Under the pieces are notes generated by a model, which was given only the letters and a program-made list of their open reading frames with translations, ran no database searches and was not told the DNA's origin. From NCBI GenBank assembly GCA_965267405.1, contig OZ253954.1:2480001-2544000 (forward strand): a DNA stretch of 64,000 bases, written 5' to 3'. This document shows positions 16,297 through 24,766 of this stretch, in pieces. The position numbers were made by a program, and so were the translations under genes. The first letter of the stretch is position 1. Each line of letters begins with the position of its first letter. This DNA is from JAPPOI01 sp028818055. GTDB taxonomy: Bacteria; Pseudomonadota; Alphaproteobacteria; Rhodobacterales; Rhodobacteraceae.

Positions 16297-16452
16297 GAAA
16301 AAGATATATTCGCGCATCAATTGCGTCGAATTGCACATACCAAAACACTCATCACCAAATGCTGAAAACACCTCAGCTAAGTCACCATAACAAAAAATGA
16401 TGCAAAATTCGACCTTGTCGGTGCGAAAGAGGAAAAACAGACTGTTTCCGGT

Positions 16453-17877
16453 TTAAGAGGCCTGTTTCATCAGGCGGTCAGGCAAGTTGTTTGCCCAAGC
16501 GCTTATGGTACCCGCGCCCAGACACACGACGATATCTCCTGGTCTCGCTTGCTCGCGGACCAATCGTTCCAAATCCTCTTCGCCCAGGATGGCGCGGGCG
16601 TGCCGGTGTCCGTGGCGGATTAATCCTTCGACTAGTTCGTCCCGGGACGCTCCTTCAATGGGATCCTCGCCTGCCGCAAACACTTCGGCAATTCCGACAA
16701 CGTCTGCATCATTGAAGCACGTACAAAAGTCATCGAACAGCGATGACAACCGGGAGTATCGGTGAGGTTGATGAACAGCTATAACCCGAGCGCCGGGATT
16801 ATCGCCAACTGCCTGCCGCGCCGCTTTAAGCACGGCAGCGATTTCCACGGGGTGGTGGCCATAGTCATCGATGATCGGAATGCCCTGCCAGCGTCCAACC
16901 TCGGTAAACCGGCGGTTTACGCCTTTGAAGCTCTCAAGCGCCGCTTTGATTTCAGCGGTTTTCATTCCGAGGTGACGCGCGACAGCAACTGCCGCCAACG
17001 CGTTCGAAACGTTATGGTCACCCGGCATGGGCAAAACGCAGCCTTCGATTTCACGATCTTCGGCCGCCAAGACAACGTCGAAATGGGCGCGACCGCCCTC
17101 GTAGCGCAAGTTGGTTGCTCGTACGTCTGCCTGTGAATTGAAGCCATAGGTCACGACACGGCGATCCGTGATGCGACCAACCAAGGCCTGCACTTCAGGA
17201 TGGTCGGTGCAAAGGACTGCCAGGCCGTAAAACGGAATGTTCGAGACAAAGTCGTCAAAACCTTTGCGCAGATTTTCGATCGTTCCCCAATGCTCCATGT
17301 GCTCGGGGTCGATATTTGTCACGATCGCAATGGTTGCCGGAAGGCGATTGAATGTGCCGTCCGATTCATCTGCTTCGACAACCATCCATTCTCCGGCACC
17401 AACGCGCGCGTTTGAATCGTAGGCGTGAATGATGCCACCATTGATAACCGTTGGATCGATTCCACCGGCATCCAATAGCGCTGCGACCATCGTTGTCGTG
17501 GTGGTTTTGCCGTGAGTGCCCGCAACAGCAACGTTAGAGCGAAGTCGCATTAACTCGGCCAACATTTCTGCCCGTCGAACGACCGGCAATCCAAGTCGCC
17601 TGGCTTCGTCCAATTCCGGATTTCCAGGTTTAATGGCCGATGAAATGACGATGACTTCGGCTTCCTGAAGGTTTTGGGCGTTTTGCCCCAGGAATATCTT
17701 GGCACCGAGTTCTTCCAGACGCTGCGTGATTTTGGACTTTTTCAGATCTGAGCCTTGTACCGTGTAGTTCGCGCGAAGCAGGACTTCGGCAATTCCAGAC
17801 ATACCAATGCCGCCGATACCCACGAAGTGGATTGGGCCCATTTCCGTGGGCAGTTTTGTTGCCGCTGCTGCGTTCAT
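16453..17877 (-). CDS. murC: UDP-N-acetylmuramate:L-alanine ligase
   Basis: A 474-aa Mur ligase that adds L-alanine to UDP-MurNAc. Sequence shows IHFVGIGGIGMSGIAEVLL at the N-terminus, the P-loop AGTHGKTTTTTMVAAL (about residue 112), EADESDGTFNRL, TNIDPEHMEHW and DDYGHHPVEIAAVLKAA. The open frame extends 51 codons upstream, but AGGAG lies 7 nt before ATG 17875-17877 and similarity begins there. The start follows the murG stop by one base. It is the last gene of the inverted ftsW-murG-murC block; murB is not next to it. Confidence 0.95.
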   Translation of the reverse strand: MNAAAATKLPTEMGPIHFVGIGGIGMSGIAEVLLRANYTVQGSDLKKSKITQRLEELGAKIFLGQNAQNLQEAEVIVISSAIKPGNPELDEARRLGLPVVRRAEMLAELMRLRSNVAVAGTHGKTTTTTMVAALLDAGGIDPTVINGGIIHAYDSNARVGAGEWMVVEADESDGTFNRLPATIAIVTNIDPEHMEHWGTIENLRKGFDDFVSNIPFYGLAVLCTDHPEVQALVGRITDRRVVTYGFNSQADVRATNLRYEGGRAHFDVVLAAEDREIEGCVLPMPGDHNVSNALAAVAVARHLGMKTAEIKAALESFKGVNRRFTEVGRWQGIPIIDDYGHHPVEIAAVLKAARQAVGDNPGARVIAVHQPHRYSRLSSLFDDFCTCFNDADVVGIAEVFAAGEDPIEGASRDELVEGLIRHGHRHARAILGEEDLERLVREQARPGDIVVCLGAGTISAWANNLPDRLMKQAS

Positions 17878-17878
17878 C

Positions 17879-18967
17879 TCATGCTCTCCTGCCCAGTTTC
17901 TCGACTTGATCGACCAACCGTTTCGTGGCGTCAGGTATGCCCACCGACCTGGCGTTTTCCGCCATTTTTTGTGCGGCTCCCGACTTCGTAAGAATAGCGA
18001 GGATTTGCTCGCAAAGCGTCGCCGGGTCAAGCCGTGTTTCGGGGATCATAACAGCCGCTTCTGCATCCACCAAACCTCGGGCATTTGCAGTCTGTTCATC
18101 GCGAATAGCTGCCGCCAGTGGGATCAGAATTGATGGCCGCCCGATAACGGAAATATCCGCCACTGACGAAGCTCCGGAACGACTTATAACCAATTGAGAC
18201 TTGGCCATGCGTTGTGGGACGTCGTCGAAAAATGTCTTGATCTCAAACGATGCTCCCGAAGTTTCGTAAATTTCACGTACACGGTCCTCGTCTTCGGGAC
18301 GCGCCTGATGGCTGACCGTAAGCCGGTCAAGTATGTCTGAGGGCAGACCGGAAATCGCATCTGGCACGATGTCGGACAGAACGCGCGCGCCCTGCGAACC
18401 TCCCATGACCAGAATGTGCAGCGGCCCGTCCACGTCCGGCATTGGTATGTCCATGTGGTCCAAGATGCTTTGGCGGACCGGATTACCAATGTGAGTGCCG
18501 TCGACCCCACTTGGAAGCTTCGTTGGCCACGTTCCACACGCCAAGACGTTAACGCGTCGTACAAAGACTTGGTTTACACGGCCGAGGACGCCGTTTTGCT
18601 CGTGGATTAATCTGGGAATGCGAAGCAACCAGCTGGCGGCGAGCGCTGGGATCGAGGGATACCCCCCAAAGCCCGCCACCACTGTTGGTCGGTCGACAAC
18701 GAACCGAATTACGGCACCCAGAACACCAGCAACAATCTTAATCGGAACCATTACTTTCGACAGAATTCCGCCGCGCGCGAAGGTTGCACTTTGAAGTTCT
18801 TGAATTCGTACGTCGCGCGGAAATCCTGATGTATAGCGCGCGCCCCGTGCATCAGTTGCCAAAGTCACGCGCCACCCATTTTCCAGCATGGCTTCAGCCA
18901 AAGCTTGGGCAGGGAACATATGCCCGCCGGTGCCGCCTGCTGCCAAAACTAGGTGCGGTTTAGCCAT
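17879..18967 (-). CDS. murG: Lipid II synthase MurG
   Basis: A 362-aa peripheral GT28 glycosyltransferase that transfers GlcNAc from UDP-GlcNAc to lipid I. N-terminal LAAGGTGGHMFPAQALAEAM contains the glycine loop, with GFGGYPSIPALAASWL (about residue 98), HEQNGVLGRVNQ, the second glycine loop MGGSQGARVLSDIVP (about 191) and the UDP-GlcNAc motif LVISRSGASSVADI (about 260). Its start codon overlaps the ftsW stop. Confidence 0.96.
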   Translation of the reverse strand: MAKPHLVLAAGGTGGHMFPAQALAEAMLENGWRVTLATDARGARYTSGFPRDVRIQELQSATFARGGILSKVMVPIKIVAGVLGAVIRFVVDRPTVVAGFGGYPSIPALAASWLLRIPRLIHEQNGVLGRVNQVFVRRVNVLACGTWPTKLPSGVDGTHIGNPVRQSILDHMDIPMPDVDGPLHILVMGGSQGARVLSDIVPDAISGLPSDILDRLTVSHQARPEDEDRVREIYETSGASFEIKTFFDDVPQRMAKSQLVISRSGASSVADISVIGRPSILIPLAAAIRDEQTANARGLVDAEAAVMIPETRLDPATLCEQILAILTKSGAAQKMAENARSVGIPDATKRLVDQVEKLGRRA

Positions 18968-20133
18968 CAGCGCTGGCTCCGGATTAGATGATCTGCAATT
19001 TCACCTTGCGGACGAACGCGCGTTAAGGCCAACAACATGCCGACCATTATGCCGCTCGCGATCAATGACGACCCCCCATAGCTCACAAATGGAAGCGTCA
19101 TTCCTTTTGCCGGAAGCAAACGCACGGCAACGGACACGTTGATCATCGCCTGCACTGCAAAAGTGCATGCCAATCCGGTTCCAGCAAGACGAATATATGG
19201 GTCGCGTTCGCGCATCAGTCTAAACAGCGAACGCAACACGATGGTTGCGTAAAGGAAGATAATAAAGAGCACCAAGATCAGACCGTACTCTTCAGCAGCA
19301 ACAGCAATAATGAAGTCGGTGTGTGCGTCCGGTAGGGACCACTTCACGCTGCCTTCGCCGACGCCGACGCCAAAGAAGCCGCCTTCGCGGATGGCGTTCG
19401 CGGCATAGCCGAGCTGCGTGTTCGGATCGACCTCCGCTGACAGAAAGCCATCGATCCTTCGAGCAAAGTGTTCAGAGTTTTGATAGGCAAATGCACCGCC
19501 AATGACAGCGAGACCGGCAATGCCAGCCAGTATCGTGAAGGGCGCGCCGCCCACGAAATACATAACTCCCCACGCAAATAAAATCAGACAGGCCTGCCCA
19601 AAGTCAGGCTGCAGAGCCAAAAGCATCATGATGAAAACGGCAATCAGAAAGGAATAGGTTTTCCCCGGTGGGCCGGCCACCTCGTTCGATGCGGCGATCA
19701 TCCATCCGGCGATAACAATGAAGCCAGGTTTCAGGAATTCAGATGGCTGGATAGAACCAAATCCAAGAGAGAACCATCGGACTGCGCCTTTGCCATAGTC
19801 AGTTCCGAAAAACGGCAACAGAACAAGCCCAACAATCGAAAACGCGAAGCCAATTGTCGCAAGACGACGGACGCTTCTGGGTGACATCAACGTAAAGGCA
19901 AACATCACCGATATCGCTAGCCCGCCAAAAAAGACCTGGCGTTGCACATAGTGAAATGCAGCGAAGCCATTGCGCTCAGCAAGTGGCGGAGATGCGGCAA
20001 GGCCCAAAAGCAGGCCAATTCCGAACAATGTCAGAACTGCGGAAAGCGACCATTTGTCGATGGTCCGCCACCACCTTGGAAGAATCGGTTCGCCGTCCCT
20101 TGTCGGGACCGCACCGTACACCATTTCTGTCAT
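18967..20133 (-). CDS. ftsW: Peptidoglycan glycosyltransferase FtsW
   Basis: A 388-aa SEDS-family integral membrane protein that polymerises septal glycan strands from lipid II in complex with FtsI. About ten transmembrane helices; family motifs GKGAVRWFSLGFGSIQPSEF (about residue 114), LQPDFGQACLIL, the catalytic-loop region SEHFARRIDGFL, GYAANAIREGGFFGVGVGEG, AHTDFIIAVAAEEYG and MTLPFVSYGGSSL near the C-terminus. It starts the inverted block ftsW-murG-murC, away from mraZ-murD. Confidence 0.95.
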   Translation of the reverse strand: MTEMVYGAVPTRDGEPILPRWWRTIDKWSLSAVLTLFGIGLLLGLAASPPLAERNGFAAFHYVQRQVFFGGLAISVMFAFTLMSPRSVRRLATIGFAFSIVGLVLLPFFGTDYGKGAVRWFSLGFGSIQPSEFLKPGFIVIAGWMIAASNEVAGPPGKTYSFLIAVFIMMLLALQPDFGQACLILFAWGVMYFVGGAPFTILAGIAGLAVIGGAFAYQNSEHFARRIDGFLSAEVDPNTQLGYAANAIREGGFFGVGVGEGSVKWSLPDAHTDFIIAVAAEEYGLILVLFIIFLYATIVLRSLFRLMRERDPYIRLAGTGLACTFAVQAMINVSVAVRLLPAKGMTLPFVSYGGSSLIASGIMVGMLLALTRVRPQGEIADHLIRSQR

Positions 20134-20476
20134 GGGCCTGCTCGTCTGCCTCTTTTGCCCGTTTTCCGGGTCTGAGAGGATCTTAGCGAATCGGTGCTCA
20201 AAACTCCAGTGAAACTTGCATAATTCGATGTTTCACCGAGCTTAGCTTTTGCCGTATTTTTCCGTCACGCGCGTTGAGATCCAGAATGTCGGCGGTATCT
20301 CGCAAATGGTGCGTAAACAATGCGAGCCTCGGGCTCCGGATTGGCAGTACTTCGGTTGACAAGCGGCCCTCAAAACATGGCGCTAACACGGTTTCGACAA
20401 AATCGCGCCACAAATCATCGCTTGTCTGATCTTGGTTAATACCAGACCCGCACACACACCCCAAAAGGTCACAGAC
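20134..20476. other. Divergent ftsW / membrane-protein intergenic region
   Basis: This 343-nt gap must contain the promoters for ftsW (minus) and the gene at 20477 (plus). TTGACA at 20356-20361 is a possible -35 for the plus strand but I see no good -10. An in-frame minus-strand stretch ending at 20198 has protein-like composition (see findings) but no clear start. Confidence 0.4.
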
Positions 20477-21100
20477 ATGGACCAGACCCTGATCAATGAT
20501 GTCGCCCGAGCGGTGCACCTGCTTGGAATGGCCTTGGGATTTGGTGTGGCATTCATCGCCGACCTGCTGGCAGCACGTGCAATGGTCCGCCCCCTCAAGG
20601 ACCACGAACTGCGTATGCTGCACTCGTTCCACAAAGTGGTGAGCTTTGGCCTGTTGTTATTGTGGACGAGTGGGTTGGTGCTGCTTTGGCTGCGCACCGG
20701 CTTCCAATCCGAGAATTTCTCCCCAAAACTGATGACCAAGATTGGTGTCGTTTTGCTTCTGACAGCCAACGCCATTGCGATTGGCCGGATTGGACTGCCG
20801 ACGATGTATGCCTATCAATCTTGGAGGTTTGGCGATTTGCCTTTGTCAATTCGACTGCAAATGTCGTCCCTTGCCACTATATCGGCCGCCTGTTGGTTCA
20901 GCGCCTTGTCCCTGGGCGTATTTACACAACTGCGGCCGCTGCCTTGGGAGACGCTTAGCCTTCTCGTTGGCGTTACCTACATGGTTGCATTGGCCGCGGC
21001 ATTGGCCGCGGCCACTGTATCCCCGATCGTCGCTTACTTCGCGCGATGGCGGGAAAGCCGACCTCGGCTATTTCGGGAACTTCCTCAATACCACACATAA
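20477..21100 (+). CDS. Uncharacterised integral membrane protein
   Basis: A 207-aa protein with about six hydrophobic helices (approximately residues 8-28, 47-66, 80-98, 125-145, 155-185). It has histidines in the first and second helix region (AVHLLGM, LHSFHK) that could be ligands, recalling heme- or copper-associated membrane proteins, but I cannot assign a family. The frame is open from 20432; ATG 20477 (MDQTLINDVARAVH) is preferred. It converges with rpoH and shares a bidirectional terminator. Confidence 0.7.
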   Translation: MDQTLINDVARAVHLLGMALGFGVAFIADLLAARAMVRPLKDHELRMLHSFHKVVSFGLLLLWTSGLVLLWLRTGFQSENFSPKLMTKIGVVLLLTANAIAIGRIGLPTMYAYQSWRFGDLPLSIRLQMSSLATISAACWFSALSLGVFTQLRPLPWETLSLLVGVTYMVALAAALAAATVSPIVAYFARWRESRPRLFRELPQYHT

Positions 21101-21102
21101 TG

Positions 21103-21132
21103 AAACGCCCCGCCTGATTGGCGGGGCGTTTT
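21103..21132. terminator. Bidirectional intrinsic terminator
   Basis: AAACGCCCCGCC (21103-21114), 5-nt loop, GGCGGGGCGTTT (21120-21131): a 12-bp perfect stem with T-rich flanks on both strands, between the converging membrane-protein gene and rpoH. Confidence 0.9.
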
Positions 21133-21156
21133 GGCTACCAGCGGGGAGGGGGGAGG

Positions 21157-22053
21157 TTACGCTGGTTCTAGCATGCCTTTTTCTTTTGCGAGCTCCTGCA
21201 TCTTCTTCTGCAGCTTCTCAAATGCCCGCACTTCGATTTGCCGGATGCGCTCGCGGCTGACGTCGTACTGACCGGACAACTCCTCCAGAGTGATCGGCGA
21301 GTCTTGCAGACGCCGCTGGGTGAGAATGTCTTGTTCGCGTTCGTTCAGTACGCCCATGGCTTCGGCCAAAAGCTCGCGACGCACTTCAAGCTCGTCATGC
21401 TCGGCATAGTCGCCGGCTTGGTCTGCATCTTCGTCTTCCAGCCAGTCCTGCCATTGCGCAGCACCTTCGCCATCTGCCGAGATTGTCGCGTTCAGCGATG
21501 CGTCACCGCCAGAAAGGCGACGGTTCATCGAGATCACTTCTTCCTCGGTCACATTCAGATCATTGGCGATCCGTTCAACGTGCTCAGGGCGGAGGTCGCC
21601 GTCTTCGAGCGCGCCGATGCGTGCTTTTGCTTTACGCAGATTGAAGAACAATTTCTTCTGCGCGCTTGTCGTGCCAAGTTTTACCAAGCTCCACGACCGC
21701 AGGATGTATTCCTGGATCGATGCCCGGATCCACCACATTGCATATGTGGCAAGGCGGAAACCTTTCTCAGGGTCGAAGCGCTTAACAGCCTGCATGAGGC
21801 CAACGTTCGCTTCTGAGATTACTTCAGCCTGTGGCAAGCCATAGCCACGATAGCCCATTGCAATTTTTGCAGCCAAACGCAGGTGTGATGTCACCAAGGT
21901 ATGTGCGGCCTCGGTGTCCTGATCTTCTACCCAGCGCTTTGCCAGCATGTATTCCTGTTCCTGCTCCAGCATCGGAAACTTCCGAATCTCTTGGAGATAT
22001 CGGTTAAGCCCGCCTTCAGGTGACGGGGCAGGAAGGTTTGCGTAATTTGCCAT
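21157..22053 (-). CDS. rpoH: RNA polymerase heat-shock sigma factor RpoH
   Basis: A 298-aa group 3-type sigma factor recognising heat-shock and, in Rhodobacterales, singlet-oxygen-responsive promoters. It begins with region 1.2 (LNRYLQEIRKFPMLEQEQEY), followed by region 2 (SHLRLAAKIAMGYRGYGLP, DPEKGFRLATYAMWWIRASI), the RpoH box QKKLFFNLRKAKARI (about residues 132-146) and region 4 (LTQRRLQDSPITLEELSG, SRERIRQIEVRAFEKLQ). The start has AAGAGAG upstream. Rhodobacterales carry RpoHI and RpoHII; the overall motif pattern fits RpoHI, but the paralogue assignment is not certain. Confidence 0.93.
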   Translation of the reverse strand: MANYANLPAPSPEGGLNRYLQEIRKFPMLEQEQEYMLAKRWVEDQDTEAAHTLVTSHLRLAAKIAMGYRGYGLPQAEVISEANVGLMQAVKRFDPEKGFRLATYAMWWIRASIQEYILRSWSLVKLGTTSAQKKLFFNLRKAKARIGALEDGDLRPEHVERIANDLNVTEEEVISMNRRLSGGDASLNATISADGEGAAQWQDWLEDEDADQAGDYAEHDELEVRRELLAEAMGVLNEREQDILTQRRLQDSPITLEELSGQYDVSRERIRQIEVRAFEKLQKKMQELAKEKGMLEPA

Positions 22054-22097
22054 CTCTCTCTTTTCCCTGTCTGTCGCGATGTTGCGACGCTTAACAT

Positions 22098-22126
22098 AGA
22101 TGGTGAACTAATCAGTTCAGTTCAAG
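22098..22126 (-). promoter_or_regulatory. Sigma32-like promoter of rpoH with palindromic spacer
   Basis: On the minus strand CTTGAAC (22126-22120), 14 nt, then CACCATCT (22105-22098). The classical sigma32 consensus is CTTGAAA-N14-CCCCATNT, so each half has one mismatch. It is about 45 nt before the rpoH start. The spacer and flank form a perfect 16-bp inverted repeat, TGAACT-N4-AGTTCA (22104-22119). Confidence 0.55.
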
Positions 22127-22130
22127 GGGT

Positions 22131-22152
22131 GCAAGGAAAAATTCTTCCTTGC
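22131..22152. terminator. Hairpin upstream of the rpoH promoter
   Basis: GCAAGGAA (22131-22138) pairs with TTCCTTGC (22145-22152). It lies just upstream of the proposed promoter and may insulate rpoH from rluD transcription. The remainder of the gap to 22419 shows no gene. Confidence 0.4.
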
Positions 22153-22419
22153 GGGGTGTGAATTAAAGATGAATGCACGGTGCTCCACAATCCAGTCACG
22201 CCCGGGTGATGTCACACGGTCGTGCGTCCGACCTTTGATACTGTAATAAACGTTCCCGCTTCGGTTATCCGTCGCATAGAAGTTGTGCAGAAATGTGTAA
22301 TATATGCAAAATTGCAGGTAAATCTGTCAAAAAAGCTTATTGGATATGCGTTTTTGCATGAATTGCCAGTTAGACATTGTAACAACTCGGGTGCTGTTTT
22401 GCGTGAGCGGATTGTAACA

Positions 22420-22438
22420 TTTGGCGGATTTTGCCAAA
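22420..22438 (-). terminator. Weak hairpin after the rluD stop
   Basis: TTTGGC and GCCAAA (22420-22425 with 22433-22438) form a 6-bp stem directly after the rluD stop codon. No strong T tract follows. Confidence 0.35.
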
Positions 22439-23449
22439 TTATCCACGCAACTCTTTGATTAATATGGATATATCTTTAGGAAGCGGGGACGAGAACGATA
22501 CTTGCTCGCCCGATACAGGGTGCTGGAACCCCAGGGTTTCTGCATGAAGGGCCTGCCTTGTGAAACTTTGTACCGTTTCGGCACCTGGCGCATTCGCCGG
22601 GAGTTTGTGCCGCCCGCCGTATACCGGGTCACCAATCAAAGCATGGCCGATATGGGCCAAATGGACACGAATTTGATGCGTGCGACCAGTTTCCAATCGA
22701 CAAACGATTTCGGCAGCATGGTCCCCAAAGCCTCTCGCAACGCTGAAACGCGTCACAGCATGTCGGCCACCGTGAAATAGAACGGCCTGCCGCTGTCTGT
22801 CTGTTTTGTGTCTTGCTAGCTGAGTTGTGATCTTTATCAGGCCACCATCTTCAAAGCTCACGCCGGGCACGCCGCGAAGTCGAGGATCAGCAGGGGTCGG
22901 CAAACCGTAACAAACCGCCCGATATTGGCGTTCAACTGAATGGGCTGCGAACTGATCCGCCAATCCGTGGTGGGCTGCGTCAGATTTCGCCACGACCAAA
23001 AGACCCGACGTATCCTTGTCGATACGGTGCACAATGCCGGGGCGCTTTTCACCACCTACACCGGACAGACTTCCACCAAAATGATGCAAAAGCGCGTTAA
23101 CCAATGTTCCTCCTGGCGAACCAGGGGCGGGGTGAACAACCATGCCAGCGGGCTTATCCACGACAATCAGATCGTCGTCCTCGAAGACAACCGAAATTGG
23201 AATGTCTTCGGGCAAGGTGCCAACTTCAACGGCCTCATTGACCGAAATTTCGAACACGTCTCCTTCGGAGACTTTTGCTTTGCCGTCTGATTGAACAACC
23301 CCATCCTTGCTGACAGCACCGTCGCCCAACAAACGCGCCAGTCGTGACCGACTTAGATGCGCTTCCTCTGGCACATCGCGCGCCAGCGCCTTATCAAGGC
23401 GCGACGGCGGGTTGGCGCCGATGGTAATGCGATAGACGGTCGTAGGCAT
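22439..23449 (-). CDS. rluD: RluA/RluD-family 23S rRNA pseudouridine synthase
   Basis: A 336-aa enzyme with an N-terminal S4 RNA-binding domain (about residues 14-75, RLDKALARDVPEEAHLSRSRL) and the pseudouridine synthase domain with the catalytic aspartate in HRIDKDTSGLLVVAKSD (about residue 135), then LETGRTHQIRVHLAHIGHALIGDPVYGG. RluD isomerises U1911/1915/1917 in helix 69; the exact RluA-family member is not certain. ATG 23447-23449 is chosen (MPTTVYRITIG); its first two bases pair with the ATG of the divergent gene. Open frame extends 12 codons further. Confidence 0.88.
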   Translation of the reverse strand: MPTTVYRITIGANPPSRLDKALARDVPEEAHLSRSRLARLLGDGAVSKDGVVQSDGKAKVSEGDVFEISVNEAVEVGTLPEDIPISVVFEDDDLIVVDKPAGMVVHPAPGSPGGTLVNALLHHFGGSLSGVGGEKRPGIVHRIDKDTSGLLVVAKSDAAHHGLADQFAAHSVERQYRAVCYGLPTPADPRLRGVPGVSFEDGGLIKITTQLARHKTDRQRQAVLFHGGRHAVTRFSVARGFGDHAAEIVCRLETGRTHQIRVHLAHIGHALIGDPVYGGRHKLPANAPGAETVQSFTRQALHAETLGFQHPVSGEQVSFSSPLPKDISILIKELRG

Positions 23450-23753
23450 GGCGAATGAGGATGGTTCCGAACTGGATGCGCGCAACTTGCGCTATCTCAA
23501 GTGGTTGGTGACGACGCTCACTATTGTAATGATCGGCGGCTTTCTAACGATCGTAGCGCTGTTTGTCATGCGATTTGCCGAAATGAACTCCACCGAACTA
23601 CCTGATCAGATTACGTTGCCTGATGGAGCTGTTGCCACGGCGTTTACGCAAGGCAACGGGTGGTTTGCAGTCGTCACTGAGGACAACGAGATCCTGATCT
23701 ACAGTCGTGTGACCGGGAATTTGCGCCAGCGAATTCAGATTGATCCCGAGTAG
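23448..23753 (+). CDS. DUF6476-like single-pass membrane protein
   Basis: A 101-aa protein with one transmembrane helix (about residues 18-42, WLVTTLTIVMIGGFLTIVALFVM), followed by a periplasmic domain of about 55 residues that looks like a single beta-propeller-type blade (AVATAFTQGNGWFAVVTEDNEILIYSRVTG). It resembles Rhodobacterales proteins annotated DUF6476, function unknown. Its ATG overlaps the start codon of the divergent rluD, so its promoter must lie inside rluD. Confidence 0.7.
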   Translation: MANEDGSELDARNLRYLKWLVTTLTIVMIGGFLTIVALFVMRFAEMNSTELPDQITLPDGAVATAFTQGNGWFAVVTEDNEILIYSRVTGNLRQRIQIDPE

Positions 23754-23755
23754 TC

Positions 23756-24496
23756 TTAGGCGATCCAGCCGGAAGCCAGCGCACGCGCCCAATGTATCGC
23801 GCCCTTCGCTTCGGCCAATTTAATCATGTCCGACGGGTCGTAGGGAACGTTGACCAAGTCTGCCCGCCATTCACCATCTACGATTTCGATGATCGCGTAG
23901 CGCGCAAAGGGTGCACCGGTCTGATGCACGAAGTTGGGCTCCATCCGCGTGTCCAGATACGCGGGCACACCCACCGCACCCGAATTAACGATCATCGGAC
24001 CGCCGGGAATCTTCACAACGCGTGGAGTATGCGTGTGTCCGCAACAAATAAGGTTGGCGGATGTATCGCCTAGACGAGATGTTACTCCCGGAAGATCGCG
24101 GGCTATCAAGCGATGCTGGGGACCGCGAAAATCCAACCAGTTTTCTTCGTCGCTCTTTGGTGTCGCATGGCAAAAGAGGGTGCTTCCTTCAGATATTGTC
24201 TTTGGAAAGGACTTCACCCAATCCAGTTCATCCTTGGACAGGCTGTCTATAACCCACGCTTCCCAAGGCCCCATTTCGGACTTTGGTCGATCATAAAGTT
24301 GTCTATCGTGGTTTCCGCAGACTGTCGGCCATCCAAGCGCCATCAGTCGTTTAACAGTGCCTGATGCATCCAAAGGGCCGGACAGACAGTCGCCAAGATT
24401 AATCACCCGATCAACCTGGCGTCGATCGAGGTCAATTAGGACGGCATCCAGCGCGGCGCTGTTGCCGTGTACGTCTGACAGCACTGCCAATCGCAT
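23756..24496 (-). CDS. Metallophosphoesterase (YfcE/phosphodiesterase type)
   Basis: A 246-aa calcineurin-like phosphoesterase. Metal-binding motifs are visible in order: SDVHGN (D8, H10), NLGDCLSG (about residue 36), CGNHD (about 61), a middle FCHATP, and CGHTHTPRV (about 170). Proteins of this family hydrolyse phosphodiesters or phosphate monoesters; no specific substrate can be assigned. It converges with the DUF6476 gene, with stops 2 nt apart. Confidence 0.85.
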   Translation of the reverse strand: MRLAVLSDVHGNSAALDAVLIDLDRRQVDRVINLGDCLSGPLDASGTVKRLMALGWPTVCGNHDRQLYDRPKSEMGPWEAWVIDSLSKDELDWVKSFPKTISEGSTLFCHATPKSDEENWLDFRGPQHRLIARDLPGVTSRLGDTSANLICCGHTHTPRVVKIPGGPMIVNSGAVGVPAYLDTRMEPNFVHQTGAPFARYAIIEIVDGEWRADLVNVPYDPSDMIKLAEAKGAIHWARALASGWIA

Positions 24497-24567
24497 GCTC
24501 GGAGTCTCAGTTACCTGTATTGAAAAGAAAAGGACCTAGATCACACAAGGAGAAAATCTTTTGAGGA

Positions 24568-24644
24568 TGGTACCGCCTCCCTGGCTTGAACAGGGGACCT
24601 CTGGATCCACAATCCAGCGCTCTAACCAACTGAGCTAAGGCGGC
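24568..24644 (-). tRNA. tRNA-His (anticodon GTG)
   Basis: Cloverleaf on the minus strand: acceptor 24644-24638 with 24578-24572, D arm GCTC/GAGC, anticodon stem CTGGA/TCCAG with loop TTGTGGA (anticodon at 24610-24608), T arm CCCTG-TTCAAGC-CAGGG, encoded CCA at 24570-24568. Position 73 is A and there is no templated G-1, the known derived state of alphaproteobacterial tRNA-His. Confidence 0.95.
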
Positions 24645-24766
24645 ACGCAGCGCGGTGTAGCGTTCGGATAATTGGATTGCAAGACCAATGCTCCGCAAAC
24701 TCCACAGGGAATTGAACAACCTCTGTTGTCGCGTTAGGAGGTGCGCGGACAGCAAAAGAGGCCGAC

